Source: Stutzerimonas balearica DSM 6083 | GTDB taxonomy: Bacteria > Pseudomonadota > Gammaproteobacteria > Pseudomonadales > Pseudomonadaceae | Reading direction: 5' to 3' | Assembly: GCF_000818015.1 (NCBI RefSeq) | Contig: NZ_CP007511.1 | Coordinates: forward strand, 930,001 to 994,000 | Length of the DNA stretch: 64,000 bases | Shown here: in pieces, positions 1 to 7,648 of the stretch | How the letters are laid out: every line of letters begins with the position of its first letter | Numbering within the stretch: the stretch's first letter is position 1 | Translations under genes and position numbers: made by a program | The notes under the pieces: model-generated | Told to the model about the DNA's origin: nothing | Databases searched by the model: none | Seen by the model: the letters and a program-made list of their open reading frames with translations, nothing else

Positions 1-1360
1 GCTCGAGCACGACCTCAACGACAGCCTGACGCTGCTCAACACCACGCGCGTGGTGCGCACCACGCTCGACTACATCGTCACCACGCCGAACGACTCGAAG
101 ACCGGCAACCTGTCGCAGGGCCTGGTCTATCGGGCCCCGAAAAGCCGCAATTCCACGTCCGAGGGCTGGGCCAACCAGACCGATCTCAAGGCACTGTTCG
201 CCACCGGCGCGATCGAGCACAGCCTCGTCACCGGCGTGGAGATCAGTCGAGAGGGCGTTCACAATCGCGCCTACTTCACCAGCCCGGGCACCGCAGGCAG
301 CACGTGCAGCCCGGCGCACGTGAGTAGCGGCGACTGCACCAGCCTGAGCAATCCGGACCATGAGGCGGCGTGGACCGGCAGCATCACCGATAGCAACGCC
401 TTCACCGATACCGATACCGATACCCTGTCGGCCTATATCTTCGACACCTTGAAGTTCGACGAGCGCTGGTCGCTGAACGTCGGGCTGCGTTACGACGACT
501 TCGAAACCCGGGCCAGCGGCGTGACCGTCACGCGCGGTACCAACACCGTCGACGGAACGACCGAGCTGGAGAACAAGAGCCATTTCTGGAGCTATCAGCT
601 GGGCCTGGTGTTCAATCCGCTACCCAATGGCAGCGTCTACGCGGCCTGGTCGACCTCGGCCAACCCGGTGGGTGAAACTGCCGGCGAGGGTGCCAGCAAT
701 ATCGCCGTGGCGACCGAGGAGCTGACGCCGGAGCGCAACCGCAACTACGAAGTCGGCACCAAATGGGACTTCTTCGACGACCGTCTGGGTGTCACGGCGG
801 CGCTGTTCCGCACCGAGAAGACCAACGCCCGCGTACTCGAAGCCGACGGCACCACGAGCAACATTGGCGAAACCCGCGTCGATGGCTTCGAGCTGGGCCT
901 CAATGGGCAGATCACGCCGAAATGGAATGCCTTTGCCAGCTACACCTATCTCGACGGCGAGATCGTCGAAAGCGGCCGTGTGGATGTCAATGCGCGCCCT
1001 GGCAACGGTCCGGCGAATGTCGACTATGTGGTTGGCGGTGCCAACGGCAACGACATCCCGAACACTGCGCAGAACAGCTTCAGCTTCTGGAGCACCTACC
1101 AGTTGACGCCGGTGCTGACCGTCGGTGGCGGCGCCAACTATGTGGATTCGCGCTTCGGCGATGTCACCAACAGCGTCGAGGTGCCGTCGTACTGGCGCTA
1201 CGATGCGATGGCGGCCTATCGCGTGAGCAAGCATCTGGATCTGCAGCTGAACGTGCAGAACCTGACCGACAAGCGCTATTTCGACCAGGTCTACACCAGC
1301 CACATGGCCCACGTTGCACCGGGGCGCACGGCGCTATTGAGCACCAACTTCCACTTCTGA
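1..1360 (+). CDS. TonB-dependent siderophore receptor, C-terminal part (5' end outside window)
   Basis: The reading frame is open from the window edge, so only the last ~452 residues are seen. The visible part is outer-membrane beta-barrel: alternating aromatic/polar strands, the pattern LNVGLRYDDFETR, the late NLTDKRYFDQ segment typical of siderophore receptors, and a C-terminal phenylalanine (STNFHF) as the barrel-assembly signal. The plug and TonB box lie upstream of the window. It resembles Fiu/catecholate-type receptors, but the substrate cannot be settled from the barrel alone. A strong terminator follows 10 bp after the stop. Confidence 0.88.
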   Translation, partial: LEHDLNDSLTLLNTTRVVRTTLDYIVTTPNDSKTGNLSQGLVYRAPKSRNSTSEGWANQTDLKALFATGAIEHSLVTGVEISREGVHNRAYFTSPGTAGSTCSPAHVSSGDCTSLSNPDHEAAWTGSITDSNAFTDTDTDTLSAYIFDTLKFDERWSLNVGLRYDDFETRASGVTVTRGTNTVDGTTELENKSHFWSYQLGLVFNPLPNGSVYAAWSTSANPVGETAGEGASNIAVATEELTPERNRNYEVGTKWDFFDDRLGVTAALFRTEKTNARVLEADGTTSNIGETRVDGFELGLNGQITPKWNAFASYTYLDGEIVESGRVDVNARPGNGPANVDYVVGGANGNDIPNTAQNSFSFWSTYQLTPVLTVGGGANYVDSRFGDVTNSVEVPSYWRYDAMAAYRVSKHLDLQLNVQNLTDKRYFDQVYTSHMAHVAPGRTALLSTNFHF

Positions 1361-1370
1361 TCGACGCAGA

Positions 1371-1402
1371 CAAGAAAGGCCGCCCTTGGGCGGCCTTTCT
1401 TG
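1371..1402 (+). terminator. Rho-independent terminator of the receptor gene
   Basis: A perfect 15-bp inverted repeat (1371-1385 with 1388-1402) contains a GC-rich core flanked by A and T runs, directly after the receptor stop codon. Its symmetry lets it also stop the convergent dnrP transcript. Confidence 0.85.
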
Positions 1403-1411
1403 CATCTGAAG

Positions 1412-1603
1412 TCAGGGCATGCTGCGAGGCAGCCAGGCGATCATCACCGCGCAGAACAGCGCCAGGGCGATGCAGAACCACAGGAAGCGCCGTTGACGGC
1501 GCGCGCCCGCACCGTCGGCAAGGGCTGGCAGGGGCATGCCGCAATGACGGCACTCGTCTTGCCCCGAGGGGTTGTCCCGTTGACAGTAAAGGCAGGCGGC
1601 CAT
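1412..1603 (-). CDS. dnrP: DnrP-like small zinc-ribbon membrane protein
   Basis: 63 residues. The N-terminus has a rubredoxin-like zinc ribbon (CLYCQ near residue 4 and CRHCG near residue 18), then a basic linker and one hydrophobic helix (about 40-57), giving a probable membrane-anchored zinc protein. It is the last gene of the dnr cluster and reads in the same direction as dnr. A GGAGG ribosome site precedes the ATG. A weak FNR/DNR box lies at 1655-1668. The function is unknown; the name follows the small protein annotated DnrP in pseudomonads. Confidence 0.7.
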   Translation of the reverse strand: MAACLYCQRDNPSGQDECRHCGMPLPALADGAGARRQRRFLWFCIALALFCAVMIAWLPRSMP

Positions 1604-1654
1604 GGTCTGTTTCCTCCGTAGCCGCAGGCTGTCACAGCCCGCGCTATACGCCCC

Positions 1655-1668
1655 ATGACGGGAATCAA
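1655..1668 (-). promoter_or_regulatory. Candidate FNR/DNR box upstream of dnrP
   Basis: On the minus strand the site reads TTGAT-TCCC-GTCAT, one mismatch from TTGAT-N4-RTCAA. It lies about 58 bp before the dnrP ATG and just before the dnr stop codon. No good -10 element is visible at the expected distance, so this is tentative. Confidence 0.4.
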
Positions 1669-1669
1669 G

Positions 1670-2347
1670 TCACTCGAACTGTTCAAGGCGCTGTCGGTCG
1701 AGCACCGTGATCAGTCGGCCTTCCTGGGTGATGATGCCCTCGTCGATCAGGCGGCGGATGATCCGCGAGAAGGTTTCCGGCTGGATCGACAGATGCCCGG
1801 CGACCAGCTGCTTGGCCATCGGCAGCTCGAACGCAGTGGCCTCGGCGCGTGCCAGCTGGGTCATCAGGTAGCGCACCACGCGGTGCGTGGCGTTCTTCAG
1901 CGACAGCGTTTCGATTTCGTTGAGACGCTGATGCAGGCGCACGCAGAGCTTGCCGAGCAGGGCGAAGGCCAGGCGCTGGTTGGTCTCGAGCAGGCGCATG
2001 TACGCGGTATTGGAGAACCGATAGACCTGAGTCGGGCAGACCGCCTGGGCCGAGGCTACGTAGTTGGGCGTGTCCATCAGCATCATCGCCTCGGCGAAGG
2101 TCTGCCGGTTGCCGATCACCTCGAAGACCTTTTCCTGTCCGTCCGGCGTCAGGCGGTAAATCTTCACCGCGCCCGAGATGACGAAGTAGAAGGAGTGGGC
2201 CGGCTCGCCCTGGTGGAACAGGTTGTCGCCCTTGTCCAGGTTGAGCAGCTGGCTGGAGGCCATCAGTTCGTCGAGCTGCTCCTCGTTGAGCGGCTCGAAC
2301 AGGTGATGGCTGCGGAGAATCTGGTGATGTACGCGGTGAAGCACCAT
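1670..2347 (-). CDS. dnr: Dnr-type CRP/FNR regulator of denitrification (NO sensor)
   Basis: 225 residues. An N-terminal cyclic-nucleotide-binding-like sensor fold (about 15-130), a long dimerisation helix and a C-terminal winged helix (recognition segment around QPETFSRIIRRL) match P. aeruginosa Dnr closely as I recall it. There is no FNR-type N-terminal cysteine cluster, so it is not an oxygen-sensing Fe-S FNR. Dnr proteins bind haem and NO and activate nir and nor genes through TTGAY-N4-RTCAA boxes, such as the one before norC here. The order on the minus strand is dnrN, DnrO-like gene, dnr, dnrP. It corresponds to DnrD of P. stutzeri. Confidence 0.9.
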   Translation of the reverse strand: MVLHRVHHQILRSHHLFEPLNEEQLDELMASSQLLNLDKGDNLFHQGEPAHSFYFVISGAVKIYRLTPDGQEKVFEVIGNRQTFAEAMMLMDTPNYVASAQAVCPTQVYRFSNTAYMRLLETNQRLAFALLGKLCVRLHQRLNEIETLSLKNATHRVVRYLMTQLARAEATAFELPMAKQLVAGHLSIQPETFSRIIRRLIDEGIITQEGRLITVLDRQRLEQFE

Positions 2348-2424
2348 GCAAGGGCATCCTTTGTTCTAGGTCTGACGAGGCGCGCGTCGCTGACGATAGC
2401 ACTGCGCGACGCGGTCTTTCGAGT

Positions 2425-2438
2425 TTGACGGCCGTCAG
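2425..2438 (-). promoter_or_regulatory. Candidate ANR/DNR box upstream of dnr
   Basis: On the minus strand the site reads CTGAC-GGCC-GTCAA, one mismatch from the consensus. It overlaps the stop codon of the preceding gene and sits about 84 bp before the dnr ATG, allowing activation at -41.5 with a start near 2390. Confidence 0.5.
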
Positions 2439-2911
2439 CGCCAGTGCGGTGCGTCGAACAGCTGCTGATAGCGGGCGAGCGCCGAGCGTGCCTGCCGCAG
2501 CGCGGCGTCGCGCGGTGCGCCGGGCCCGCGCAGCCGGTCGGCGGCGCCGAGAAGATTGCCGAGCACGCCGTGCAGCGTCGTGTCGGCGGCTTCGGGCAGG
2601 CGACAGTTGGCCACGAGGTAGGCGCCGGCGGCTTCGATTTCACCGGCGAGCACCGCGGCAGCCTGGTCGTCGGGTGCCCTGCCGGCGCTCTGCAGGGCAT
2701 CGCGGACCCGGCTCATGCCCTCGCGCAGCGCCGCATCGGTCGCATGCCCGGCGCTGACCGGCAGAGCCTCCTGCGCGCTGTGCAGGTGATGAGGTGCGGC
2801 GGTCGCGGCGGCTGCCATCGGGGTGGCCAGGCTCAGTGCCAGCGCGCTGGCGGCCGCCAATATCGAGGCCAGGGTCACGCCCCAGGCGAGCGGTTGGATC
2901 AGATGCTTCAT
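2435..2911 (-). CDS. Exported protein of the dnrN operon (possible DnrO), function unknown
   Basis: 158 residues from the ATG at 2909-2911; the longer open frame upstream overlaps dnrN and is not used. The N-terminus is a signal peptide (hydrophobic stretch about 9-35 ending near AAA). The mature part is Ala/Leu-rich and helical, has a single cysteine in VANCRLPEAAD and a nearby histidine, and carries no CxxCH haem motif. It lies 46 bp downstream of dnrN on the same strand, so it is probably co-transcribed and NO-responsive. P. stutzeri has a dnrO in this position, but I cannot confirm identity. Confidence 0.72.
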   Translation of the reverse strand: MKHLIQPLAWGVTLASILAAASALALSLATPMAAAATAAPHHLHSAQEALPVSAGHATDAALREGMSRVRDALQSAGRAPDDQAAAVLAGEIEAAGAYLVANCRLPEAADTTLHGVLGNLLGAADRLRGPGAPRDAALRQARSALARYQQLFDAPHWR

Positions 2912-2957
2912 CGGACGGCTCTCCTGGCCAGGCGGCGTGGTGCGCCGCCTGGCTCGG

Positions 2958-3617
2958 TTACTGCTGGGCACCGGCGAACAGGATGTTGTTCTCCAGGTGG
3001 ATGTGCTGCATGAGATCGTCACGCAGTTCTTCCAGGCCGCGATACAGCGCGCGCCAGGTGTTGCAGGCATGCGCCGGCGGGGTGATGTCGTTGGTCAGCA
3101 GTGCCAGCTGAGCCAGCGCATTGCCATGCTGGTCGTGTTCGTAGCGCATCACCGAGATCGGACCATCGGTCTGCGGGGTGCGCATGCCGCGCTGCAGCAT
3201 GGGGAACAGCACCTGTTCCTCCTTGAGCATGTGGCTCTCGAGTTCCTGCTGCATGCACCAGAGGTGTTCGGCCAGCCCGTTGGGGCATTCGGGCTTGCTG
3301 CCGTGGACCTGCTCGACGCGGCTGGCGAGGCGGATCAGCTCCGGCAGCTGATCGCGGTGGCGCTCATGAAAGCGCGCGAGGATATGCTCGATCAGTTCGC
3401 CGGAACTGACCTGGCGCCAATCCGGGCCCTGCTGGGTGTCGCCCAGCGCGGCGAGTTCGTTGGCGATCTGCTCGGCATCCAGGCCGAGGCTGCTGGCGGC
3501 TTCGCGTAGCGGGACGTTGCCGCCGCAGCAAAAGTCGAGATGGTACTGGCGCAATACCCGGGTGGCGCCGGGAATCGAGCAGGCCAGGGTCCCCAGGGTT
3601 TCATCGATCAGGTTCAT
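2958..3617 (-). CDS. dnrN: Di-iron iron-sulfur cluster repair protein, DnrN/YtfE/ScdA family
   Basis: 219 residues. An N-terminal ScdA_N-type domain (about 1-60) with the CCGG motif is followed by a hemerythrin-like domain supplying His/Glu di-iron ligands (for example EHILARFHERH, HMLKEEQVLFP, YEHDQHG and HIHLENNILF). RIC proteins restore nitrosylated or oxidised Fe-S clusters. The gene is divergent from norR and preceded by a sigma54 promoter, an IHF site and three NorR-type sites, the arrangement known for Ralstonia norA. A good ribosome site (AGGA) precedes the ATG. Confidence 0.9.
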   Translation of the reverse strand: MNLIDETLGTLACSIPGATRVLRQYHLDFCCGGNVPLREAASSLGLDAEQIANELAALGDTQQGPDWRQVSSGELIEHILARFHERHRDQLPELIRLASRVEQVHGSKPECPNGLAEHLWCMQQELESHMLKEEQVLFPMLQRGMRTPQTDGPISVMRYEHDQHGNALAQLALLTNDITPPAHACNTWRALYRGLEELRDDLMQHIHLENNILFAGAQQ

Positions 3618-3649
3618 GGCAATTTCCTGTGAGAGGTTGCGGCTACCAA

Positions 3650-3665
3650 CGCAACCGGCATGCCA
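3650..3665 (-). promoter_or_regulatory. Sigma54 (-24/-12) promoter of dnrN
   Basis: The minus strand reads TGGCATG-CCGG-TTGCG, with GG and GC exactly 10 bp apart. The predicted start is near 3639, giving a leader of about 22 nt. Confidence 0.8.
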
Positions 3666-3669
3666 TGTG

Positions 3670-3682
3670 TAACCCTTTGATA
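3670..3682 (-). promoter_or_regulatory. IHF site between NorR sites and the dnrN promoter
   Basis: The minus strand reads TATCAA-AGGG-TTA, a perfect match to WATCAA-N4-TTR, placed where DNA bending would bring the upstream activator to sigma54 polymerase. Confidence 0.65.
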
Positions 3683-3706
3683 AAACAGGCTATTCCAGCT
3701 CGTGCT

Positions 3707-3763
3707 GGTGAACATTACCGTCTTCGGGTAGGGTTCTTGTCACCGTTCAAGGTAGTAATGACC
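3707..3763. promoter_or_regulatory. Three tandem NorR-type enhancer sites (GGT-N7-ACC)
   Basis: Perfect GGT-N7-ACC sites lie at 3707-3719, 3732-3744 and 3751-3763. Their centres are about 74, 99 and 118 bp upstream of the predicted dnrN start. The last one overlaps the norR start codon, which suggests autoregulation. NorR of Ralstonia and E. coli also uses three upstream sites. Confidence 0.75.
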
Positions 3764-5293
3764 ATGATGGAAGAAGCCCTACTCGCGGACCTGATCACCG
3801 AACTGCCCAACGCCGTGCGGTTGCAGCGGCTCGTGCACACGCTGCAACAGCGCTTTCGCTGCGGTGCGGTCGTACTGTTGCGCCTGGACGACGACAGCCT
3901 GCGCCCATTGGCGGCCACCGGGTTGGTGCAGGAGGCCCTCGGCCGGCGCTTTGTGGTCGCGCAGCATCCGCGCCTGGCGGCAATTCTCTCGCAGCGTGAA
4001 CCGACCTGGTTCGAACCCGACAGCCGCTTGCCCGATCCCTACGACGGCCTGCTCGACGAGCACGTCGGTGAGCCGTTGCCGGTGCACGACTGCATGGGCG
4101 TCAGTCTGTTCGTCGAGGGCAAGCTGTGGGGCGCGCTGACGCTCGATGCACTGCATGCCGGGACCTTCGACGATGCCGCCCGCCTGGACCTGCAGCGCTA
4201 CACGCTGATGATCGAGGCGGCCGTGCGGGTGACCCGCCTCGAACACGAGAACCGCGGCCTGCGCCTGGCGCGCAGCGATGTCTCCGACAGCAGCTTCGAC
4301 CCGGGGGAGAGCGAGATCCTCGGGCAGAGCGAGGCGATTCGCGGTCTGCTGCGCGAGCTGCAGGTGGTTGCCGACTCCGAATTGCCGGTGCTGCTGCTCG
4401 GCGAGACGGGCGTGGGCAAGGAGATGTTCGCGCGCTGGCTGCACCGCCATTCGCGGCGGCGCAACAAGCCGTTGGTGCACGTCAACTGCGCGGCGCTGCC
4501 CGAGTCGCTTGCCGAGAGCGAACTGTTCGGCCATGTAAAGGGGGCGTTCTCCGGCGCCACCACCGATCGCCCGGGGCGTTTCGATGCGGCCAACGGCGGC
4601 ACGCTGCTGCTCGACGAAGTCGGCGAGCTGCCGCTGACGGTGCAGGCCAAGCTGCTGCGCACCCTGCAGAACGGCGAGATCCAGCGCCTGGGTGCGGACA
4701 AGCCGCGTCAGGTTGACGTGCGGATCATCGCGGCGACCAACCGCAACCTGCGCGATAGCGTGCGCGACGGCCTGTTTCGCGCCGACCTCTATCACCGGCT
4801 GTCGGTCTACCCGGCGCCGATCCCGCCGCTGCGCGAGCGCGGCAATGACGTGCTGATCCTCGCCGGGCATTTCCTCGAACTGAATCGGGCACGCCTGGGC
4901 CTGCGAAGCGTGCGCCTGTCGCCGGCGGCCGAGCGCGCACTGCTGGGCTATGGCTGGCCGGGCAACGTGCGCGAACTCGAGCATGTGATCAGTCGCGCGG
5001 CCCTGCGTCTGCTCAGCCGCGGCGCCTCGCGCAGCGAGATCCTCACCCTCGAGGCGGACATGCTGGACCTCGACAGCCATGTGCTGCCGAGCCTGGCGGT
5101 GGCCACCGAGCCGGCTGCACCCGAGCCTGGTGACACTGTGCTGCCGCTGCGCCAGACGGTCGATGACAGCCAGCGTCGAGCCATCGTGCGGGCGCTCGAG
5201 CTGTGCGGGGAGAACTGGGCGAAGGCTGCGCGGCTGCTCGATGTCGACCCGAGCAACCTGCACAAGCTGGCGCGGCGGCTGAAGCTCAAGTAG
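3758..5293 (+). CDS. norR: NorR-type NO-responsive sigma54 activator
   Basis: 511 residues from the ATG at 3758; in-frame ATGs at 3764 and 3767 are alternatives. Domains are an N-terminal GAF (about 20-170) that in NorR holds a mononuclear non-haem iron, a central AAA+ domain (Walker A GETGVGKE, Walker B LLLDEVGEL), and a C-terminal Fis-type helix-turn-helix (ENWAKAARLLDVDPSNLHKL). The sigma54-contacting loop reads GAFSGA rather than the usual GAFTGA. It is divergent from dnrN, whose promoter has NorR-type sites. norCBD lies about 13.6 kb away with a DNR box instead, so dnrN is the likely main target. FhpR would be another name for this family. Confidence 0.9.
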   Translation: MTMMEEALLADLITELPNAVRLQRLVHTLQQRFRCGAVVLLRLDDDSLRPLAATGLVQEALGRRFVVAQHPRLAAILSQREPTWFEPDSRLPDPYDGLLDEHVGEPLPVHDCMGVSLFVEGKLWGALTLDALHAGTFDDAARLDLQRYTLMIEAAVRVTRLEHENRGLRLARSDVSDSSFDPGESEILGQSEAIRGLLRELQVVADSELPVLLLGETGVGKEMFARWLHRHSRRRNKPLVHVNCAALPESLAESELFGHVKGAFSGATTDRPGRFDAANGGTLLLDEVGELPLTVQAKLLRTLQNGEIQRLGADKPRQVDVRIIAATNRNLRDSVRDGLFRADLYHRLSVYPAPIPPLRERGNDVLILAGHFLELNRARLGLRSVRLSPAAERALLGYGWPGNVRELEHVISRAALRLLSRGASRSEILTLEADMLDLDSHVLPSLAVATEPAAPEPGDTVLPLRQTVDDSQRRAIVRALELCGENWAKAARLLDVDPSNLHKLARRLKLK

Positions 5294-5381
5294 GCGCGCT
5301 CGTCGGCCCGCTGGCCTGGGCGGCGACTCCCGGCGCGCCGTGGTGGTCTATCTTCAATCTGCAACCTGCGAGGAGAACACC

Positions 5382-5591
5382 ATGGCGCTGGACCGGAACG
5401 AATTCGAAGCGCTGCTCGACCAGGCGCGCGCGCATGCCGAGCTGGCGGTCAGCCAGGCCGACCCGCTGCACTACCGCGATGCCTTCGAAGCAAGCCTCAA
5501 GGCCATGCGCCTGCTGGCCGAGGAATCCGGCGCCTGGCGCCAGATGGTCGCCCGTGCCACCGAGGAATTCGAGGGCGACGAGGGCGTCTGA
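5382..5591 (+). CDS. Small conserved helical protein, function unknown
   Basis: 69 residues starting at the ATG preceded by GAGGAG. It is acidic and alpha-helical (LDQARAHAELAVSQADPLHYRDAFEASLKAMRLLAEE split over two helices), with no signal peptide, membrane segment or cysteines. It lies between norR and the FNR-box promoter of ubiU. Whether it shares norR transcription is unclear; the gap is 88 bp. Confidence 0.65.
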   Translation: MALDRNEFEALLDQARAHAELAVSQADPLHYRDAFEASLKAMRLLAEESGAWRQMVARATEEFEGDEGV

Positions 5592-5627
5592 GCCCGTCGC
5601 GAGCCTGCCGTGGCGGGCCGTTCAACC

Positions 5628-5641
5628 TTGACCCCTATCAA
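5628..5641 (+). promoter_or_regulatory. FNR/ANR/DNR box of the ubiUVT promoter
   Basis: TTGAC-CCCT-ATCAA is a perfect consensus match. A -10 candidate TAGACT at 5664-5669 puts the start near 5676, so the box is centred at about -41.5, the class II activation position. Confidence 0.85.
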
Positions 5642-5747
5642 TGCTGGCGCCGAGCCGGCTCCCTAGACTGCCCGCTGTTTGCCATCAGCCGGGCGACGCT
5701 TGCGTCTGTCGCACGGCGCGCCCGTTTCCATACGTCTAGGAGTTGCC

Positions 5748-6743
5748 ATGCACCTGGTCTGCCCGGCAGGAAGCCTGCCCGCGCTCAAGGCCGCCGTCCA
5801 GCAGGGCGCCGATGCCATCTACGTTGGCTTTCGTGACGACACCAATGCGCGTCATTTCGCCGGCCTCAATCTCGACGACAAGCAGCTCGACAAAGGCCTG
5901 CAGCTGATCCGCGAGAAAGGCCGCCAGCTCTATGTGGCGGTCAATACCTATGCCCAGCCGGAGGGCTGGTCGCGTTGGCAGCGCGCCGTCGATCAGGCCG
6001 CCGACCTGGGCGTGGATGCCTTGATCGCGGCCGATGCCGGCGTGCTCGGCTACGCCAGCAAGCGGCATCCGCAGCTGAAACTGCACCTGTCGGTACAGGG
6101 CTCGGCAACCAATGCCGCCGCGCTGGGTTTCTTCCAGGAACGCTACGGCATCAGCCGGGCGGTGCTGCCGCGGGTACTGTCGCTCAAACAGGTCAAGCAG
6201 GTCGCAGCGAGCAGCCCGGTGCCGATCGAAGTCTTTGCTTTTGGCAGCCTGTGCATCATGGCCGAGGGCCGCTGCCACCTTTCGTCCTACCTCACTGGCG
6301 AGTCGCCGAACCTATGCGGCGTATGCTCGCCGGCCAAGGCGGTGCGCTGGAGCGACGAGGCCGAGGGGCTGACCTCCCGCCTGAACAATGTGCTCATCGA
6401 CCGCTACGCCGAAGGCGAGTCGGCCGGCTACCCGACGTTGTGCAAAGGGCGTTTCATGGTCAATGGCAAGCGCTTCCATGCGCTCGAGGAGCCGACCAGC
6501 CTGAATACCCTGGACCTCATTCCCGAACTGGCCGCCATCGGCGTCACGGCGATGAAGATCGAGGGTCGCCAGCGCAGCCCGGCCTATGTCGAGCAGGTCA
6601 CCCGCGTCTGGCGCGCCGCGCTGGACAGCTACCTCAAGGCACCGCAGCGCTATGCGGTACAGCCGGCCTGGCGCGAGGTGCTCGACGGGCTTTCCGAGGG
6701 CTCGCAGACCACGCTGGGCGCCTACCACCGCGCCTGGCAATAA
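5748..6743 (+). CDS. ubiU: UbiU, U32-family protein for O2-independent ubiquinone hydroxylation
   Basis: 331 residues starting at MHLVCPAGS; the ATG follows AGGAG at normal distance, and the longer frame upstream is ignored. It is a peptidase-U32 TIM-barrel protein with conserved cysteines (LCIMAEGRC, LCGVCSP and YPTLCKG) that in UbiU ligate a 4Fe-4S cluster. With UbiV and UbiT it hydroxylates ubiquinone precursors without oxygen, using prephenate as oxygen donor in E. coli. The gene order ubiU-ubiV-ubiT and the FNR box agree with anaerobic use during denitrification. Confidence 0.93.
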   Translation: MHLVCPAGSLPALKAAVQQGADAIYVGFRDDTNARHFAGLNLDDKQLDKGLQLIREKGRQLYVAVNTYAQPEGWSRWQRAVDQAADLGVDALIAADAGVLGYASKRHPQLKLHLSVQGSATNAAALGFFQERYGISRAVLPRVLSLKQVKQVAASSPVPIEVFAFGSLCIMAEGRCHLSSYLTGESPNLCGVCSPAKAVRWSDEAEGLTSRLNNVLIDRYAEGESAGYPTLCKGRFMVNGKRFHALEEPTSLNTLDLIPELAAIGVTAMKIEGRQRSPAYVEQVTRVWRAALDSYLKAPQRYAVQPAWREVLDGLSEGSQTTLGAYHRAWQ

Positions 6744-6757
6744 ACGAGGACACCACC

Positions 6758-7648
6758 ATGAAACTAGCTCTCGGCCCCGTGCTGTTCTACTGGGATCGAC
6801 AGAAGACCCACGACTTCTACGCCAGCATGGCCGATCAGCCGCTGGACGTGATGTACCTGGGCGAAACGGTGTGCTCCAAGCGCCGAGCGATGATGCTCGA
6901 TGACTGGCTCGGCCTGGCGCGCGACCTGGCCGAGGCCTCGCGCGCGCAGCTGGTGCTCTCCGGCCTGACGTTGGTCGAGGCGGCCTCCGAACTCTCCGCC
7001 TTGCGCCGGTTGTGCGACAACGGCGAGCTGCTGGTCGAGGCCAACGACATGGGCGCCGTGCAGTACCTGGCGAGCAAGAAGCTGCCCTTCGTCGGCGGAC
7101 CGGCACTCAACATCTACAACGGCCATGCGTTGGGCGAGTTGGTGGCCAGCGGCATGATCCGCTGGGTTCCGCCGGTCGAGGCTTCCGGGCAGCTGATCGA
7201 AAGCGCGCTGCGCCAGGCCGATGAGCTCGGCGTGCAGCGGCCGGAGGTGGAGATCTTCGCCTATGGCCATCTGCCGCTGGCCTATTCGGCGCGCTGTTTC
7301 ACCGCGCGCGCCGAGAATCGGCCGAAGGACGATTGCCAGTTCTGCTGTCAGAACTACCCGGAAGGCATCCCGTTGCTCAGCCAGGAGAACGAACCGTTGT
7401 TCACCATCAACGGCATCCAGACGATGTCCGCCTCGGTCAGCAACCTGCTGGCCGATTATCCGGCGCTGGTCCAGGCCGGCGCCGACCTGCTGCGCTTGAG
7501 CCCGCGGGCCGAAGGCATGGAGCAGGTCATCGCCGCCTTCGATAGCGTGCGCCAGGGCGGGCTGCCGCCACTCGCGGTGGACGGCTGCAACGGCTACTGG
7601 CATGGCCAGCCGGGCATGCTGCGTGCCGAGGAGGCCGGGCTATGCTGA
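6758..7648 (+). CDS. ubiV: UbiV, U32-family partner of UbiU
   Basis: 296 residues starting at MKLALGPVLFYW, 14 bp after ubiU, with a GAGG ribosome site. The U32 fold has cysteines around CSKRR, ARCFTAR and DDCQFCCQNYPEG for its own 4Fe-4S cluster. It forms the heterodimer with UbiU. Its last 7 bp overlap ubiT, so the three genes are translationally coupled. Confidence 0.93.
   Translation: MKLALGPVLFYWDRQKTHDFYASMADQPLDVMYLGETVCSKRRAMMLDDWLGLARDLAEASRAQLVLSGLTLVEAASELSALRRLCDNGELLVEANDMGAVQYLASKKLPFVGGPALNIYNGHALGELVASGMIRWVPPVEASGQLIESALRQADELGVQRPEVEIFAYGHLPLAYSARCFTARAENRPKDDCQFCCQNYPEGIPLLSQENEPLFTINGIQTMSASVSNLLADYPALVQAGADLLRLSPRAEGMEQVIAAFDSVRQGGLPPLAVDGCNGYWHGQPGMLRAEEAGLC

Noticed and set aside
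763..1710. Plus-strand frame overlapping the receptor and dnrP
   Set aside because: It is a shifted frame of the receptor with Arg/Pro-rich shadow composition and runs through the terminator.
2912..3070. Longer N-terminus for the DnrO-like protein
   Set aside because: It overlaps the dnrN coding end and would hide the clear signal peptide starting at 2911.
3635..3647. A fourth GGT-N7-ACC site
   Set aside because: It lies at the predicted dnrN start point, downstream of the promoter, where an enhancer protein would block rather than activate. It was kept out of the NorR site set but could be a repressor position.
3670..3690. FNR/DNR half-site TTGATAAAA upstream of dnrN
   Set aside because: Only one half matches; the same bases form a perfect IHF site in a sigma54 promoter context.
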